Below, piece after piece: positions 1-7,969 of a DNA stretch of 64,000 bases. Both the position numbers and the translations under genes were made by a program. The notes beneath the pieces are model-generated. The model was not told the origin of the DNA. It did no database searches and saw nothing but the letters and a program-made list of their open reading frames with translations. Origin of the DNA: Mycobacterium sp. JS623 (lineage in GTDB: Bacteria; Actinomycetota; Actinomycetes; Mycobacteriales; Mycobacteriaceae); contig NC_019957.1 in assembly GCF_000328565.1 (NCBI RefSeq), positions 310,001 to 374,000 of the forward strand, written 5' to 3'. Within the stretch, counting starts at the first letter, position 1, and each line of letters begins with the position of its first letter.

Positions 1-61
1 TCAAGGCGTGACACGCGATGCCACGCAGAAACGCCCAGGACACGAGGCGTTGGCGGGAAAC

Positions 62-94
62 TTGACAACACTTATCAGACAGCTCTGTCTGATA
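62..94 (+). promoter_or_regulatory. TetR operator/promoter
   Basis: A TTGACA hexamer at 62-67 is followed by an inverted repeat at 73-94 with two perfect 10-base arms (TATCAGACAG and CTGTCTGATA) around a CT centre. It ends 10 bases before the GTG start of the TetR gene, so repressor bound here would block its own promoter. Autorepression is inferred from position and symmetry. Confidence 0.7.
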
Positions 95-104
95 GGCTGA
101 TGCG

Positions 105-695
105 GTGGCGACGAAGACAGCAGAACGGCCATCGGCGCGCGAGCGACTGCTCGCCGCGGCCGACGAGCTGTTCTACCGCGACGGCGTGCATTCCACCGGA
201 ATCGACGCCGTCATCGAGAAGGCGGGAGTCGCAAAAGGCTCCCTGTACTACATTTTCGGCGGGAAGGACGAGCTGGTCGCCGCCTACCTCCGTGGGCGCC
301 ACGAACGATTCCGCCAGCAGGTCGAAAACGCCCAGTCCGGTATCGACGATCCGGCCGACAAAATCCTGGCACTCTTCGATGCGCTCGCTGATTACGTATC
401 GCTTCCGGAGTTCCGGGGCTGCCCCTTCGACAGCGCGGCAGCCGAAGCGCCGACAGGGCAGTGCCAGGTGCTGGCGATCAAGGAGTACCGCGATTGGTTG
501 CATCAGTCCGTACTCCAACTCGCCGCAGACACAGGAGTGCCCGACTCCCAGGCGCTGGCCGAAGCCCTCATCGTCCTGTACAACGGGGCGCTGGCGACGG
601 CAAACACGGGACCGCCCTCGCGCGCCGCCGCGATGACAGCTAAACGTCTTGCGCGGCTGACCCTCGCAGCGGCGAAAGCCTCGAGCTCAGTCTGA
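105..695 (+). CDS. TetR/AcrR family transcriptional regulator
   Basis: A 196-residue protein of normal TetR length. The N-terminal helix-turn-helix covers about residues 10-58 and contains the family signature around GVAKGSLYYIFGGKDEL. The rest is the helical ligand and dimer domain, with a GCPFDSAAAE stretch typical of the AcrR-like subgroup. The GTG start lies 10 bases after a perfect operator palindrome, which suggests a very short or absent leader and autorepression. No gene follows closely on the same strand, so the regulated partner is not evident; the effector is unknown. The start could also be read a few codons later, but GTG at 105 keeps the usual N-terminal arm. Confidence 0.9.
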   Translation: MATKTAERPSARERLLAAADELFYRDGVHSTGIDAVIEKAGVAKGSLYYIFGGKDELVAAYLRGRHERFRQQVENAQSGIDDPADKILALFDALADYVSLPEFRGCPFDSAAAEAPTGQCQVLAIKEYRDWLHQSVLQLAADTGVPDSQALAEALIVLYNGALATANTGPPSRAAAMTAKRLARLTLAAAKASSSV

Positions 696-1059
696 TTCCG
701 GCAAGAAGCTGGGCGGGCGGCGGCACAGGTTGACGCGCGCCCAGCACACACCGAAGTCTCCACTGGCGGCGGCGCCGGAAGGGGCGGCCGCATCACGTAG
801 CGAGACCTCGCGACGTTCGACTGTCCCCCCGAGCCCCGAAATCTCAGGGGGCTCAGGCGAAATCTGCCGGCGACTTCGGACTTGGACTTCTGATTGACCG
901 ACACGGTGAGCGCACCATCCAGTAGCGTGTTGATAAGCGCCGGTGCCGGCCACCACTGAACGTCCTCTGTCGAGCCGAACACTGCGCTCCCGGGTTGAGT
1001 CAAAGTCGTTGTCGGTGTGAGGATTACGGCGGATCGTTTCCAGCCGAGTGCAAACTCAC
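696..1059. other. Gap with no convincing gene
   Basis: About 360 bases between the TetR gene and a dehalogenase remnant. A minus-strand reading frame from about 1075 to 840 has a plausible codon pattern (for example the stretch EDVQWWPAPALINTLLDG) and could be another gene remnant, but I recognise no family and see no ribosome binding site. Confidence 0.4.
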
Positions 1060-1242
1060 CTAGCGGCGTGAACATAAGCGAGCCGTCTGTCTATATCCGC
1101 TGGCAGTTTGGCCATCGACTCGCGACGTTGGGTTGCCGTGCGCAAAGACGACGGCATCGCCCTGGCCCTCATCGACCTCGGCCATCCGCCTCCCGTTGAC
1201 CTCGCGATACTGCAGTCGCCTATACGGTTTCGCTCCAAACAC
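1060..1242 (-). pseudogene. Haloalkane dehalogenase, 5' fragment
   Basis: The GTG start at 1242 is preceded by a clear AGGAGG site, and the first 42 or so codons match the N-terminus of the dehalogenase read at 15707: the blocks [25 protein letters not shown] and HGNPTS are shared. HGNPTS is the oxyanion/halide-stabilising loop of the family. After it the homology stops and the frame runs into unrelated sequence and a stop. The catalytic Asp, acid and His are all gone. It lies 35 bases downstream of the aldo/keto reductase gene in the same direction, so it was probably the last gene of that operon before a deletion removed its body. Confidence 0.8.
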
Positions 1243-1277
1243 GTCGTGCCTCCTAGTCAGCCGGCATTTCTCCTGGC

Positions 1278-2279
1278 TTATCGGTTGGTGGGCAGCGGCG
1301 CGTTGGCAGCGACGAGGCGTCGGTCGCGCATTTCGTGCCAGAAGTCGTCGGGGATCTTGGTATCGAGCGCCGCGTAGTCTTCTGCGATGCGTTCAGGCCT
1401 GCTGGCGCCGGGGATGACCGCGGCGGTGGCCGGGTGAGCGAGCGAGAACTGCAACGCGGCGGCCTTGAGGGGGACGTCGTACCGGTGTGCGATGTCGGTG
1501 ATGCGGGCGACTTCGGCACTGATCTGTGCTGGAGCAGTTTGGTACTCGTAGCGGGTGCCGCCGGCGAGGATACCGGAGTTGTAGGGGCCACCGATGACGA
1601 TGTCAATGCCTTGGGCGGCCGCGATCGGCATCAGACGCTGCAGCGCGTGCTCATGGTCAAGCAGCGTGTAGCGGCCCGCCAGCAGCACGCTGTCCGGTTG
1701 TGCCTCGGTCAGGCCCAACGTGAATTCGACTGGCTCGGTGAGGTTTACGCCCAGGCCCCAGCCTTTGATGACGCCCTGGTCGCGCAACCGGGTCAGGGCG
1801 CGGAATGCTCCGGTGCGGGCGGTTTCCAACTGCGCCAGCCACGCATCGCCGTGAAAATCTTGTGCGGGGTCGTGCACGAAGACGAAGTCCAGCCGGTCGG
1901 CTCCAAGGCGATTGAGGCTGCCCTCGATCGATTTCAGTGCACCCTTTTCCGTGTAGTCATAGACGACACGGTTGGGCCGCCCGAACTTGAACATCTCGGA
2001 ATCGTGCTCGTCGGTGTCGATCTCGTCCAGGACGAGCCGGCCCACCTTGGTGCTCAACACGTAGTCATCGCGGTCGTGTTGGGCGAGGTACTTGCCTAAG
2101 CGGATCTCTGCTAGACCGGCGCCGTACATCGGTGCCGTGTCGAAAAAGCGGGTGCCATGGTTCCAGGCCGCATCCACCGTCGCCGCAGCCTCGTGGTCGG
2201 GAATGTCGCGGAACATGTTGCCCAACGGGGCAGTACCGAAACCCAGCGGGCCGTTCCCCAATAAGTCTCTGATACTCAT
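1278..2279 (-). CDS. Aldo/keto reductase
   Basis: A 333-residue protein of the aldo/keto reductase superfamily, which reduces carbonyl compounds with NADPH in a TIM-barrel. The tetrad is visible in order: Asp and Tyr in [11 protein letters not shown], Lys in LSTKVGR, and His in FVFVHDP. The C-terminal half carries the cofactor-binding segment near [11 protein letters not shown]. The ATG at 2279 has an AGGAG site 7 bases upstream; a much longer upstream frame exists but overlaps the neighbouring ABM gene and is a shadow. It is 10 bases downstream of the ABM monooxygenase gene and probably co-transcribed with it. It most resembles the L-fucose/D-threo-aldose dehydrogenase-like branch, but the substrate cannot be assigned. 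Confidence 0.9.
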   Translation of the reverse strand: MSIRDLLGNGPLGFGTAPLGNMFRDIPDHEAAATVDAAWNHGTRFFDTAPMYGAGLAEIRLGKYLAQHDRDDYVLSTKVGRLVLDEIDTDEHDSEMFKFGRPNRVVYDYTEKGALKSIEGSLNRLGADRLDFVFVHDPAQDFHGDAWLAQLETARTGAFRALTRLRDQGVIKGWGLGVNLTEPVEFTLGLTEAQPDSVLLAGRYTLLDHEHALQRLMPIAAAQGIDIVIGGPYNSGILAGGTRYEYQTAPAQISAEVARITDIAHRYDVPLKAAALQFSLAHPATAAVIPGASRPERIAEDYAALDTKIPDDFWHEMRDRRLVAANAPLPTNR

Positions 2280-2289
2280 CTGAACGCTC

Positions 2290-2649
2290 CTACGCTGTGT
2301 CTTTGGAGTGCCGGTTGGTGATGGGCGCCGGGCCGATCGTGCCCTTCGCTGCCCCGCCGAACAGGAGCTGGTCGAGGACCCACACGTCGGCGGGGTGGTC
2401 GACGAGATCGCTGATCCCGGCGCGGATCTGCGCGTACGCCGCACCGTCGGCGTGGCCCTGCAGATCCGCCGGCGACGCCCACTTTTCCACCACGAAGACG
2501 GTCTTGCCGTCGGTGTGCAGGGAGAACAGTTCGCATCCCGGCTCTTGGTACACGAGCGGCACAATGCCGGCGTAGATGTCGATGACCTCTTGCAGGCGAC
2601 CAGGTTTCGGGTACACCCGAGCTACCACGATCTTTGTGCTATCGGCCAT
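2290..2649 (-). CDS. ABM-domain (putative quinol) monooxygenase
   Basis: A 119-residue single-domain protein with the antibiotic biosynthesis monooxygenase fold (dimeric ferredoxin-like). Signature stretches are EPGCELFSLHTDGKTVFVVE and the WASPADLQGHADG helix. Proteins of this type oxidise quinols or polyketides, or act in stress from reactive aldehydes. The ATG at 2649 follows an AGAAAGGGG site. It is the first gene of a probable operon with the aldo/keto reductase and a truncated haloalkane dehalogenase, which fits a detoxification role. Substrate unknown. Confidence 0.85.
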   Translation of the reverse strand: MADSTKIVVARVYPKPGRLQEVIDIYAGIVPLVYQEPGCELFSLHTDGKTVFVVEKWASPADLQGHADGAAYAQIRAGISDLVDHPADVWVLDQLLFGGAAKGTIGPAPITNRHSKDTA

Positions 2650-2818
2650 GATGTGCCCCTTTCTGAAGGTGACGCTTCCTGTCAGACGTGCCAGTGTTCT
2701 TTGCGTTGCTGCTGGCCCGGCCGGACAATTCCGCCGGTCGCCTGCTGCCGTAGCGACTAGTGCGGACGGCGAGCGCGTTGGCAGTGGTTGCCGGTCGGAA
2801 CGCGCGTAGATCGGTTTG

Positions 2819-3802
2819 TCATGTGGCCCTTGCGAACTCGACCAGTGCGGCGTTGGTGAGCTGCACGCGTTCTTGCTGGATCCAGTGCCCGGCGTCGGGC
2901 ACCAGCTCGAAGCGACGCAGGTTGGGGATCAGTCCGCGCAGCGAGTGCTCCAATGTGGAGGTGTCGTAGGCGGAGATCACCGGGTCGCGGTCGCCGGCCA
3001 GAAACATCGCGGGTGGGGTGATCTGGGCGCCGTCCCAGGGTGCGACGAGTGCCCAGTTGTAGTCGAGGTTGCGATACCAGTTCAGCGGCCCGAAGAAGTC
3101 AGCCCTGGCGAACTCTTCGATGTAGGCGGCGATATCGCGCTCGGTCAGCCAGGCGGGTAGCTGCTCGGGGTTGATCCACCCGTCGAAAAAGCGCTGCCCG
3201 TGCGGGATCAGCAGCCGCCGGACTTCGGGGTTGTCGCCGGAGAGGCCGAACAGGATGCGCCGAAACGCCCCGCTCAGATCGGACTCGAAGTCTTTCTCGG
3301 CGCCCCGGTGCTGAAGATAGAACCAGTAAAAGGTGTCACCGTAGCGCTGCCGTGCGGCGCTCAGGTCGGGCACCGGGGCGCGTGCGGAAAACGGCACGCT
3401 GAGCCCGCCCACGCCGCGGACCAGATCCGGGCGCAGCAGGGCGGTGTACCAGGCGACCGGTGCGCCCCAGTCGTGACCGATCACCGTGGCGTTGGGCTCA
3501 CCGAGCGCGCCGATGAGCCCGACCACGTCGCTGACCAGGTGCAGCATCGTGTAGTCGGCGACAGCGGCTGGGGTGTGGGTACCCGGGTAGCCGCGCTGGT
3601 TGGGTGCCACGGCGCGGAAGCCGGCCTCGGCGAGCGCCCGCAGTTGGTGGCGCCACGAATACCAGCATTCCGGGAAGCCGTGCAGCAGCAAGACAAGCGG
3701 ACCGGTCCCGGCTTCAGCGAGGCGCATCGGGGCTCCGTTGACCTGCACGACGCTGTGCCGGATGTCGATGGCGGCGCCCGAGCGCGGCGCGTCGAGTGAC
3801 AT
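2819..3802 (-). CDS. Epoxide hydrolase-like alpha/beta hydrolase
   Basis: A 327-residue alpha/beta hydrolase. HGFPECWYSWR gives the oxyanion hole, GHDWGAP holds the nucleophile Asp (about residue 111), DRDPV the acid region, and DAGHWIQQE the catalytic His (about residue 305). The sequence, including SVPF after the nucleophile and the WYRN cap region, is of the mycobacterial EphB type. I chose the ATG at 3802 because it has an AAGGAGG site 5 bases upstream; a start 9 codons earlier lacks one. It would open epoxides to diols in the cytosol. It is followed upstream by an SDR gene in the same direction. The exact substrate is unknown. Confidence 0.9.
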   Translation of the reverse strand: MSLDAPRSGAAIDIRHSVVQVNGAPMRLAEAGTGPLVLLLHGFPECWYSWRHQLRALAEAGFRAVAPNQRGYPGTHTPAAVADYTMLHLVSDVVGLIGALGEPNATVIGHDWGAPVAWYTALLRPDLVRGVGGLSVPFSARAPVPDLSAARQRYGDTFYWFYLQHRGAEKDFESDLSGAFRRILFGLSGDNPEVRRLLIPHGQRFFDGWINPEQLPAWLTERDIAAYIEEFARADFFGPLNWYRNLDYNWALVAPWDGAQITPPAMFLAGDRDPVISAYDTSTLEHSLRGLIPNLRRFELVPDAGHWIQQERVQLTNAALVEFARAT

Positions 3803-3877
3803 CACGCCTCCTTCGCTGAACTGATCCAAAGCCTCTGCACCGCAGAGTGAGCCGAGGTGAAGAGGCGGGTGCGGTCG

Positions 3878-4615
3878 TTAGACCTGTGCCATGCCGCCAT
3901 CGACGCTGAGTTCGGTTCCGGCCACGAAACTGCTGTCGTCGGAGGCCAAAAACAGGGCGGCGGCGGCGATTTCTTCGGGGCGGCCCATCCGGTTGAGGGG
4001 AATCGCCGCCACGAACGCCGCTCTGGTCGCGTCCGGGTCGGCGGTGCTGTCGATCATGGGGGTGTCGATCGGGCCCGGACTCAGGGTGTTGAATCGGATG
4101 CCGCGGTCGGTGAACTCGCGAGTCCAGGTCCGGACATAGGAACGCAGGGCGGCCTTGGTGGCGCTGTAGGTGGTGTTGCCGGGCACGCCCAAGGAGTCTG
4201 CGACCGAGCCGATCAGAATGACCGAAGCGCCGGTCCGCATCAGTGGGAGCGCCTTTTGCACCGTGAATAGCGTTGCGCGGGCGTTGAGGTCGAAGGTGGC
4301 ATCGAAGTTCTCTTCGGTGATGTTGCCCAGCTCCTCGGGCTCCACCCGTCCCGAGCCCGCCAGCAGAATGTCCAGCCCGCCCTGCTCCGCCAGGACGGTC
4401 GCGAACAGCCGGTCCAGATCCGCGTTGACCGTGACGTCGCCGGCGAGGGTGCTCACGCCGTCGCCGATCAGCGCTTTGGCCTTGTCCAATTCGCTTTGGC
4501 GGCGGCCCACGATGAAGACATGGGCGCCTTCATCGACGAACCGCTGTGCGGTCGCCAGCCCGATACCGCTGCTGCCGCCGGTGATCATGGCGGCCTTGCC
4601 AGCCAATCGTGCCAT
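3878..4615 (-). CDS. SDR family oxidoreductase
   Basis: A 245-residue classical short-chain dehydrogenase/reductase. The cofactor motif is TGGSSGIG near residue 10, the acidic or Arg-containing turn VGRRQSE favours NADP(H), and the active site is Ser in LIGSVADS with Tyr and Lys in TTYSATKAALR. The C-terminus ends in the common AGTELSVDGGMA. The ATG at 4615 has a GGAGG site 8 bases upstream, so longer N-terminal versions are unlikely. It lies in line with the epoxide hydrolase gene 75 bases away. Substrate unknown; alcohol/ketone interconversion in the same detoxification set is inferred. Confidence 0.9.
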   Translation of the reverse strand: MARLAGKAAMITGGSSGIGLATAQRFVDEGAHVFIVGRRQSELDKAKALIGDGVSTLAGDVTVNADLDRLFATVLAEQGGLDILLAGSGRVEPEELGNITEENFDATFDLNARATLFTVQKALPLMRTGASVILIGSVADSLGVPGNTTYSATKAALRSYVRTWTREFTDRGIRFNTLSPGPIDTPMIDSTADPDATRAAFVAAIPLNRMGRPEEIAAAALFLASDDSSFVAGTELSVDGGMAQV

Positions 4616-4792
4616 CAGTTGATCCTCCAATTGTCGTGTGGTGTGGTGGACGTGCTTATGCGGAGTGCGTTTGTGCGGCCGCCCAGGCGATGCGTCGCAA
4701 CGTTGTAATGCGAAGCCACAGCCCATGTGGGCGGTCGCGATGTGCTCACCGGGCACGGCTCGTGCACTGGGCGCATCGTGGCCGGCGCCGCG

Positions 4793-5197
4793 TCAGGCCC
4801 GGGTCGGGAAACTGTCGCCGAACATCGGTAGCCCGCTTTTGGATTCCTCGGCGGTGGCCTCGAACTGCAGCACATCCCAGTGTTCGGCGAACACCCCGTC
4901 TTCCAGACGCACGATGTCCACGGCGATCCAGCTGGCCGCCAAGCCGGTGTTGGATAACCGGCCGTGGGCCATCACATAGTCGCCGTCGGCGATGATCAGC
5001 GCGTTCTCGTAGTGCATCTCCGCCGGTGCGTTTTTGACCAGGTTGAACAGACCGTCTCGGCCCGGCTCGATGTGCGCGCTGTGCTGAATGTAGTCAGGAG
5101 ACCAGAACCGTTGCGCCGCAGCGTAATCCCGCCGGTTGAACAACGTGTCGAACGCCTCCAGGACCAGCGCCTTGTTCTGCTCCGCGGTGTTTGTCAT
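4793..5197 (-). CDS. SnoaL/NTF2-like polyketide cyclase family protein
   Basis: A 134-residue alpha+beta barrel protein of the SnoaL-like ester cyclase group: N-terminal helix with VLEAFDTLFNRRDY, then the YIQHSAHIEPGRDGL stretch and DVLQFEA near the end. Many family members are small enzymes or ligand binders. An AGAGGAAAA site precedes the ATG. It is divergent from a decayed TetR N-terminus and an operator-like sequence, the same geometry as the intact TetR/SnoaL pair at 6751-7873. Function beyond the fold is not determined by sequence. Confidence 0.85.
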   Translation of the reverse strand: MTNTAEQNKALVLEAFDTLFNRRDYAAAQRFWSPDYIQHSAHIEPGRDGLFNLVKNAPAEMHYENALIIADGDYVMAHGRLSNTGLAASWIAVDIVRLEDGVFAEHWDVLQFEATAEESKSGLPMFGDSFPTRA

Positions 5198-5239
5198 GGC
5201 TATTTTCCTCTCGCTACGGAGATCTGTTGACGATCTCGT

Positions 5240-5264
5240 ACTTAGTACACTACATTGTACGCAG
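5240..5264 (+). promoter_or_regulatory. Operator-like site of decayed TetR/SnoaL module
   Basis: This 25-base stretch matches 21 of 25 positions of the operator on the minus strand at 7434-7458. It lies between the SnoaL gene (minus) and the TetR remnant (plus), so the intact TetR at 6751 could still bind here and control the SnoaL gene. Confidence 0.6.
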
Positions 5265-5350
5265 GGCGCCTGTCAAGGAGCCCACGGGCCGCGAACGCGG
5301 CGAGGTCACCGCTGACGACGTGGTCGCCGTGGCCATCGGCATCGTTGACC
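5263..5350 (+). pseudogene. TetR N-terminal remnant with lost start codon
   Basis: About 29 codons align without gaps to the first codons of the TetR at 7404. The shared core is GEVTADDVV, followed by IGIVDR here and IDIVDR there. The base-by-base alignment also includes the sequence before the start, and the ATG has become AGG at 5263-5265. After position 5350 homology stops. The frame stays open into the following small gene. Confidence 0.75.
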
Positions 5351-5463
5351 GGCCGCCGCAGTCCGACGACTGGATCGAGGAGAGCGATGAAGTCGATCAC
5401 CGTGGGCTGACCAGCTGGTTCGAATTTCGGATTCCACGTCCATGCCTGATAGGAGAGGAACAC

Positions 5464-5724
5464 ATGATCGTCATTGGCAAAGGTTCGATGATTCGTCCAG
5501 ATGCACTGACACCACGCGTTATTGACGACGAGATGCGGGTACTGGGAGATCTCAAGGCCGAGGGTGTCGTCAGATCTGCATACCGGCGCTCCGAAGGGCC
5601 AGGGTTCTATCTGCTCGCCGAGGGACCCAGCATCGACGCCGTCCGAGAACGAATCGACAACGCCCTGCCCTTCGTCGTCGAGAACCTCGCGACGGTCGAA
5701 TACGACGCGATCTACGAAATCTGA
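5464..5724 (+). CDS. YCII/muconolactone isomerase-like small protein
   Basis: An 86-residue protein with the pattern of a dimeric ferredoxin-like fold: MIVIGKGSM, then a helix, GVVRSAYRR, GPGFYLLAEG, then a helix and FVVENL. This resembles YCII-related or muconolactone-isomerase-like proteins; the assignment is by pattern only. The ATG has an AGGAGAGGAA site. The reading frame continues upstream without stop through the TetR remnant, but the ribosome site supports 5464. It lies upstream of the alpha/beta hydrolase gene in the same direction, possibly in one operon. Confidence 0.7.
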   Translation: MIVIGKGSMIRPDALTPRVIDDEMRVLGDLKAEGVVRSAYRRSEGPGFYLLAEGPSIDAVRERIDNALPFVVENLATVEYDAIYEI

Positions 5725-5806
5725 ATCCACGCACAGCAATTGCAGCTTCGCCCCAAGGTCATTGCTCAGCGCGAATCGTGGCGGGGCCGTTGCCAGCGCC
5801 CGAGCG

Positions 5807-5858
5807 AAGGAAGTTTCATCGTGAACCCACATAGCAGCAAGGAAGTTTCATCGTGAAC
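5807..5858 (+). repeat. Tandem duplication of a ribosome-binding/start region
   Basis: The 20 bases AAGGAAGTTTCATCGTGAAC occur at 5807-5826 and again at 5839-5858 (32-base period). Each copy holds a ribosome binding site and a GTG. The first GTG (5821) opens a frame of 11 sense codons whose TGA (5854-5856) overlaps the GTG (5853) of the hydrolase gene. Confidence 0.9.
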
Positions 5859-6602
5859 TCGCAGCAGAAGAGCCCGCCGACGTTTGTGTTTGTCCACGGA
5901 TTCCTCGACGACGCAGCGGTTTGGCGCCCGTTGATCGCGGCGCTTCATGTGTCCGACAGCGAGTCCCGCGCCGTCGACCTGGCCGGCATGAGCGGGCGCC
6001 CGCAGGAGGCCGGGCCCTACACCCTGGGCCGCTATGCCAACGATGTGATCGAGTTGATCGACGGACTCAGCGGACCGGTCGTGCTGGTTGGGCACAGCAT
6101 CGGCACCCTGGTCGCTGAATTGGCGGCCGTCGAACGCCCGGGCAGAGTCGTCGCGTTGGCCCTTCTGACCCCGATGCCGCTGGCAGGTGCGCATCTGCCC
6201 GAGGCGGCGGTTGCGCCGTTCAAGAGTGTCGGCGGCAGCGCTGCCGCGCAGCGCGCACTGCGTCTGCAGGCGAGCCCGCATTTCCCGGAGCAGGAGTTGG
6301 TCCGTATCAGCGAAGCGGGCGCACAGATCGCGGCCGACGCGATTCCCGGGCTCGTTGATCTGTGGAACTTCGGGGTACCGCAGGGACAAGAACCGTCGAC
6401 CTTTTCCGGGCCGGTACTGGTCATCAGCGGCGGGGCGGATCCCGTGAGCACCCTCGAAGTGATCCGCGCCGGAGTGATGCCGCGTTTTGAGGGCGCCATA
6501 TTGCACACGCTGGGCACCGCCGGGCACTGGGTTCACGCCGAGCAGCCTGAAATGGTCGGCAAGCTACTCACCCAATTCGTTGCCACCACCGTGGGGCGGT
6601 GA
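5853..6602 (+). CDS. Alpha/beta hydrolase
   Basis: A 249-residue alpha/beta hydrolase. FVHGFLDDAAVWRP gives the oxyanion region, VGHSIGTLVAEL the Ser nucleophile (about residue 83), SGGADPVS the acid, and AGHWVHAEQPE the His. Esterase or C-C hydrolase activity is likely; the substrate is unknown. The GTG start sits in a duplicated ribosome-binding context and overlaps the stop of an 11-codon frame, so translation may be coupled. A small inverted repeat (GGTGAG/CTCACC, 6598-6618) at the gene end could be a weak terminator. Confidence 0.9.
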   Translation: MNSQQKSPPTFVFVHGFLDDAAVWRPLIAALHVSDSESRAVDLAGMSGRPQEAGPYTLGRYANDVIELIDGLSGPVVLVGHSIGTLVAELAAVERPGRVVALALLTPMPLAGAHLPEAAVAPFKSVGGSAAAQRALRLQASPHFPEQELVRISEAGAQIAADAIPGLVDLWNFGVPQGQEPSTFSGPVLVISGGADPVSTLEVIRAGVMPRFEGAILHTLGTAGHWVHAEQPEMVGKLLTQFVATTVGR

Positions 6603-6750
6603 GGGGGAACCGCTCACCCAGACATTCACGTGTGACTCCCATACCATCTGCGCCCAAACGAGCTGCGGGCGGCGGTGAGCAGGAATCTCGTTGCCGCACA
6701 GTCGATCCGGGATGGGCGCATGTCTGGACGTTGGGGGGCGCAGGCGCCGT

Positions 6751-7404
6751 CTAGCTTTCGCGGCTGGCCCGGAGTCCGTCGAGGATGGCGTTGAGGCCGG
6801 CTTCGAAATACTCGGTGGGGTCACGCTGGCTGAGTTCATTGGCTCGCTCGATGATCTGGGTCGCCGCCTCATCGCCGATCGCGATGGGGATGAGCCGTTC
6901 GCGAACACGAACATCGGTGGTGCGCGGGATTTCCCAGAGCACCGATCCGAACGTGAACATCAACAAGGTGTCGAAGGCGTGCACGGCCTCGGTGCCCGTG
7001 AACCCGCCCTCGGCGAGTGCGGCAAGCATTCGGGCGTAGAAGCGGGCGACGCCGATGACCGGCGTGGGCCGCAGCACACAAAGTACGGCAATGCCGGGAT
7101 GCTCGAGCAGGAGCCGCCGCAGATGCCGGAACAGGTCGGCCACTTGCTGGTCCCAGGAGCCGCCGGCGTCGAGATCCCGAAGACCCGGTCCGAGAACAGC
7201 GTCAACGGCCTGGTCGAGCAGATCGTCTTTGTCTCGGACGTGGCGATAGACCCCCATCGGGCTGAGCCCGCACGCCTCGGCGACACGCCGGATGGTCAAC
7301 GCGTCGACCCCTTCTCGGTCGACGATGTCGATGGCGGCGGCGACCACGTCATCAGCCGTGACCTCACCTCGTTTGCGGCCCGGGCGCTTCTTAACCGTCG
7401 GCAT
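6751..7404 (-). CDS. TetR family regulator of the adjacent SnoaL gene
   Basis: A 217-residue TetR protein with a basic N-terminal arm (KKRPGRKRG), helix-turn-helix at about residues 15-60 (EACGLSPMGVYRHVRDKDDL) and a TetR_C-type ligand domain. The ATG at 7404 overlaps the promoter-proximal copy of a 19-base repeat present twice between it and the divergent SnoaL gene. This strongly suggests it represses both genes. A remnant of a paralogue lies at 5263. Effector unknown. Confidence 0.9.
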   Translation of the reverse strand: MPTVKKRPGRKRGEVTADDVVAAAIDIVDREGVDALTIRRVAEACGLSPMGVYRHVRDKDDLLDQAVDAVLGPGLRDLDAGGSWDQQVADLFRHLRRLLLEHPGIAVLCVLRPTPVIGVARFYARMLAALAEGGFTGTEAVHAFDTLLMFTFGSVLWEIPRTTDVRVRERLIPIAIGDEAATQIIERANELSQRDPTEYFEAGLNAILDGLRASRES

Positions 7405-7465
7405 GCGTACAACGTAGCGTATTGACAGTCACTATGCGTACAACGTAGCGTACTTAGTATAGAAT
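7403..7465. promoter_or_regulatory. Divergent promoter with two TetR operator copies
   Basis: The 19-base sequence ATGCGTACAACGTAGCGTA occurs at 7403-7421 and 7434-7452, exactly 31 bases apart (about three helical turns). A TTGACA lies between them at 7422-7427 and a TATAGA-like element follows at 7458-7463. The arrangement fits cooperative repression of the divergent TetR and SnoaL genes. Confidence 0.8.
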
Positions 7466-7501
7466 CGCGAACAGATCATCCATAACGAAAGGAAGATAGC
7501 C

Positions 7502-7873
7502 ATGACGGATATCGCGAGTCCCGCGCTGCGCACCTGGCTGGCCTACTACCAGGCCTGGACCAGTCACGACCTGGACACGGCCATGAGCTACATCGCCGAC
7601 GACTTCGTCTGCGACACGCCAGCTGGCCGGCTGCAGGGCGCCGAGGCCTACCGCGGTTTCCAGGGCCCGTTCCTGCAGATCCTCACCGGCTCGACAATGA
7701 TCGCCGCCTTCGGTGACGATGACACCGCGCTCGTCATGTACGACACCGAAACCGGGCCGGTAAAAAGCGCTCCCGGTGCCGAGTGGGTCACCGTCAAGGA
7801 CGGCAAGATCACCTACAGCCGCAACATCTTCGACAGCGCGCCGATCCTCGCCGCCCTTCAGGCCTCCACGTGA
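7502..7873 (+). CDS. SnoaL/NTF2-like protein
   Basis: A 123-residue NTF2-fold protein: WLAYYQAWTSHDLDTAMSYI is the N-terminal helix pair, DDFVCDTPAGRLQG the first strand region. An AAAGGAAG site precedes the ATG. It is divergent from the TetR gene with two operator copies in between, so its expression is probably induced by the TetR ligand. Whether it is an enzyme (cyclase, isomerase) or a ligand carrier is not visible. Confidence 0.85.
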   Translation: MTDIASPALRTWLAYYQAWTSHDLDTAMSYIADDFVCDTPAGRLQGAEAYRGFQGPFLQILTGSTMIAAFGDDDTALVMYDTETGPVKSAPGAEWVTVKDGKITYSRNIFDSAPILAALQAST

Positions 7874-7916
7874 GCGGCACGGGCTCTGCCCATCTCCGCA
7901 GCGCGGACTGGGTAGT

Positions 7917-7945
7917 GCGGGCGGTGTCGGCCACCGCCCGCATGT
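7917..7945 (+). terminator. Stem-loop terminator after the SnoaL gene
   Basis: GCGGGCGGTG and CACCGCCCGC form a perfect 10-base stem around TCGGC (7917-7941), followed by ATGTCATTT. It sits 44 bases after the SnoaL stop. The tail has few T residues, so termination may be partly intrinsic only. Confidence 0.55.
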
Positions 7946-7969
7946 CATTTGCGAAACTCGGGAGGTGTC

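Noticed and set aside
1278..2564. A 428-codon frame joining the ABM region to the aldo/keto reductase
   Set aside because: The first 95 codons are a shadow of the ABM gene; ATG 2279 has its own AGGAG site and gives the normal family length.
5191..5724. A single 177-residue protein fusing a TetR N-terminus to the YCII-like domain
   Set aside because: The TetR part has lost its start codon and most of its helix-turn-helix, and the small domain has its own strong ribosome site at 5464.
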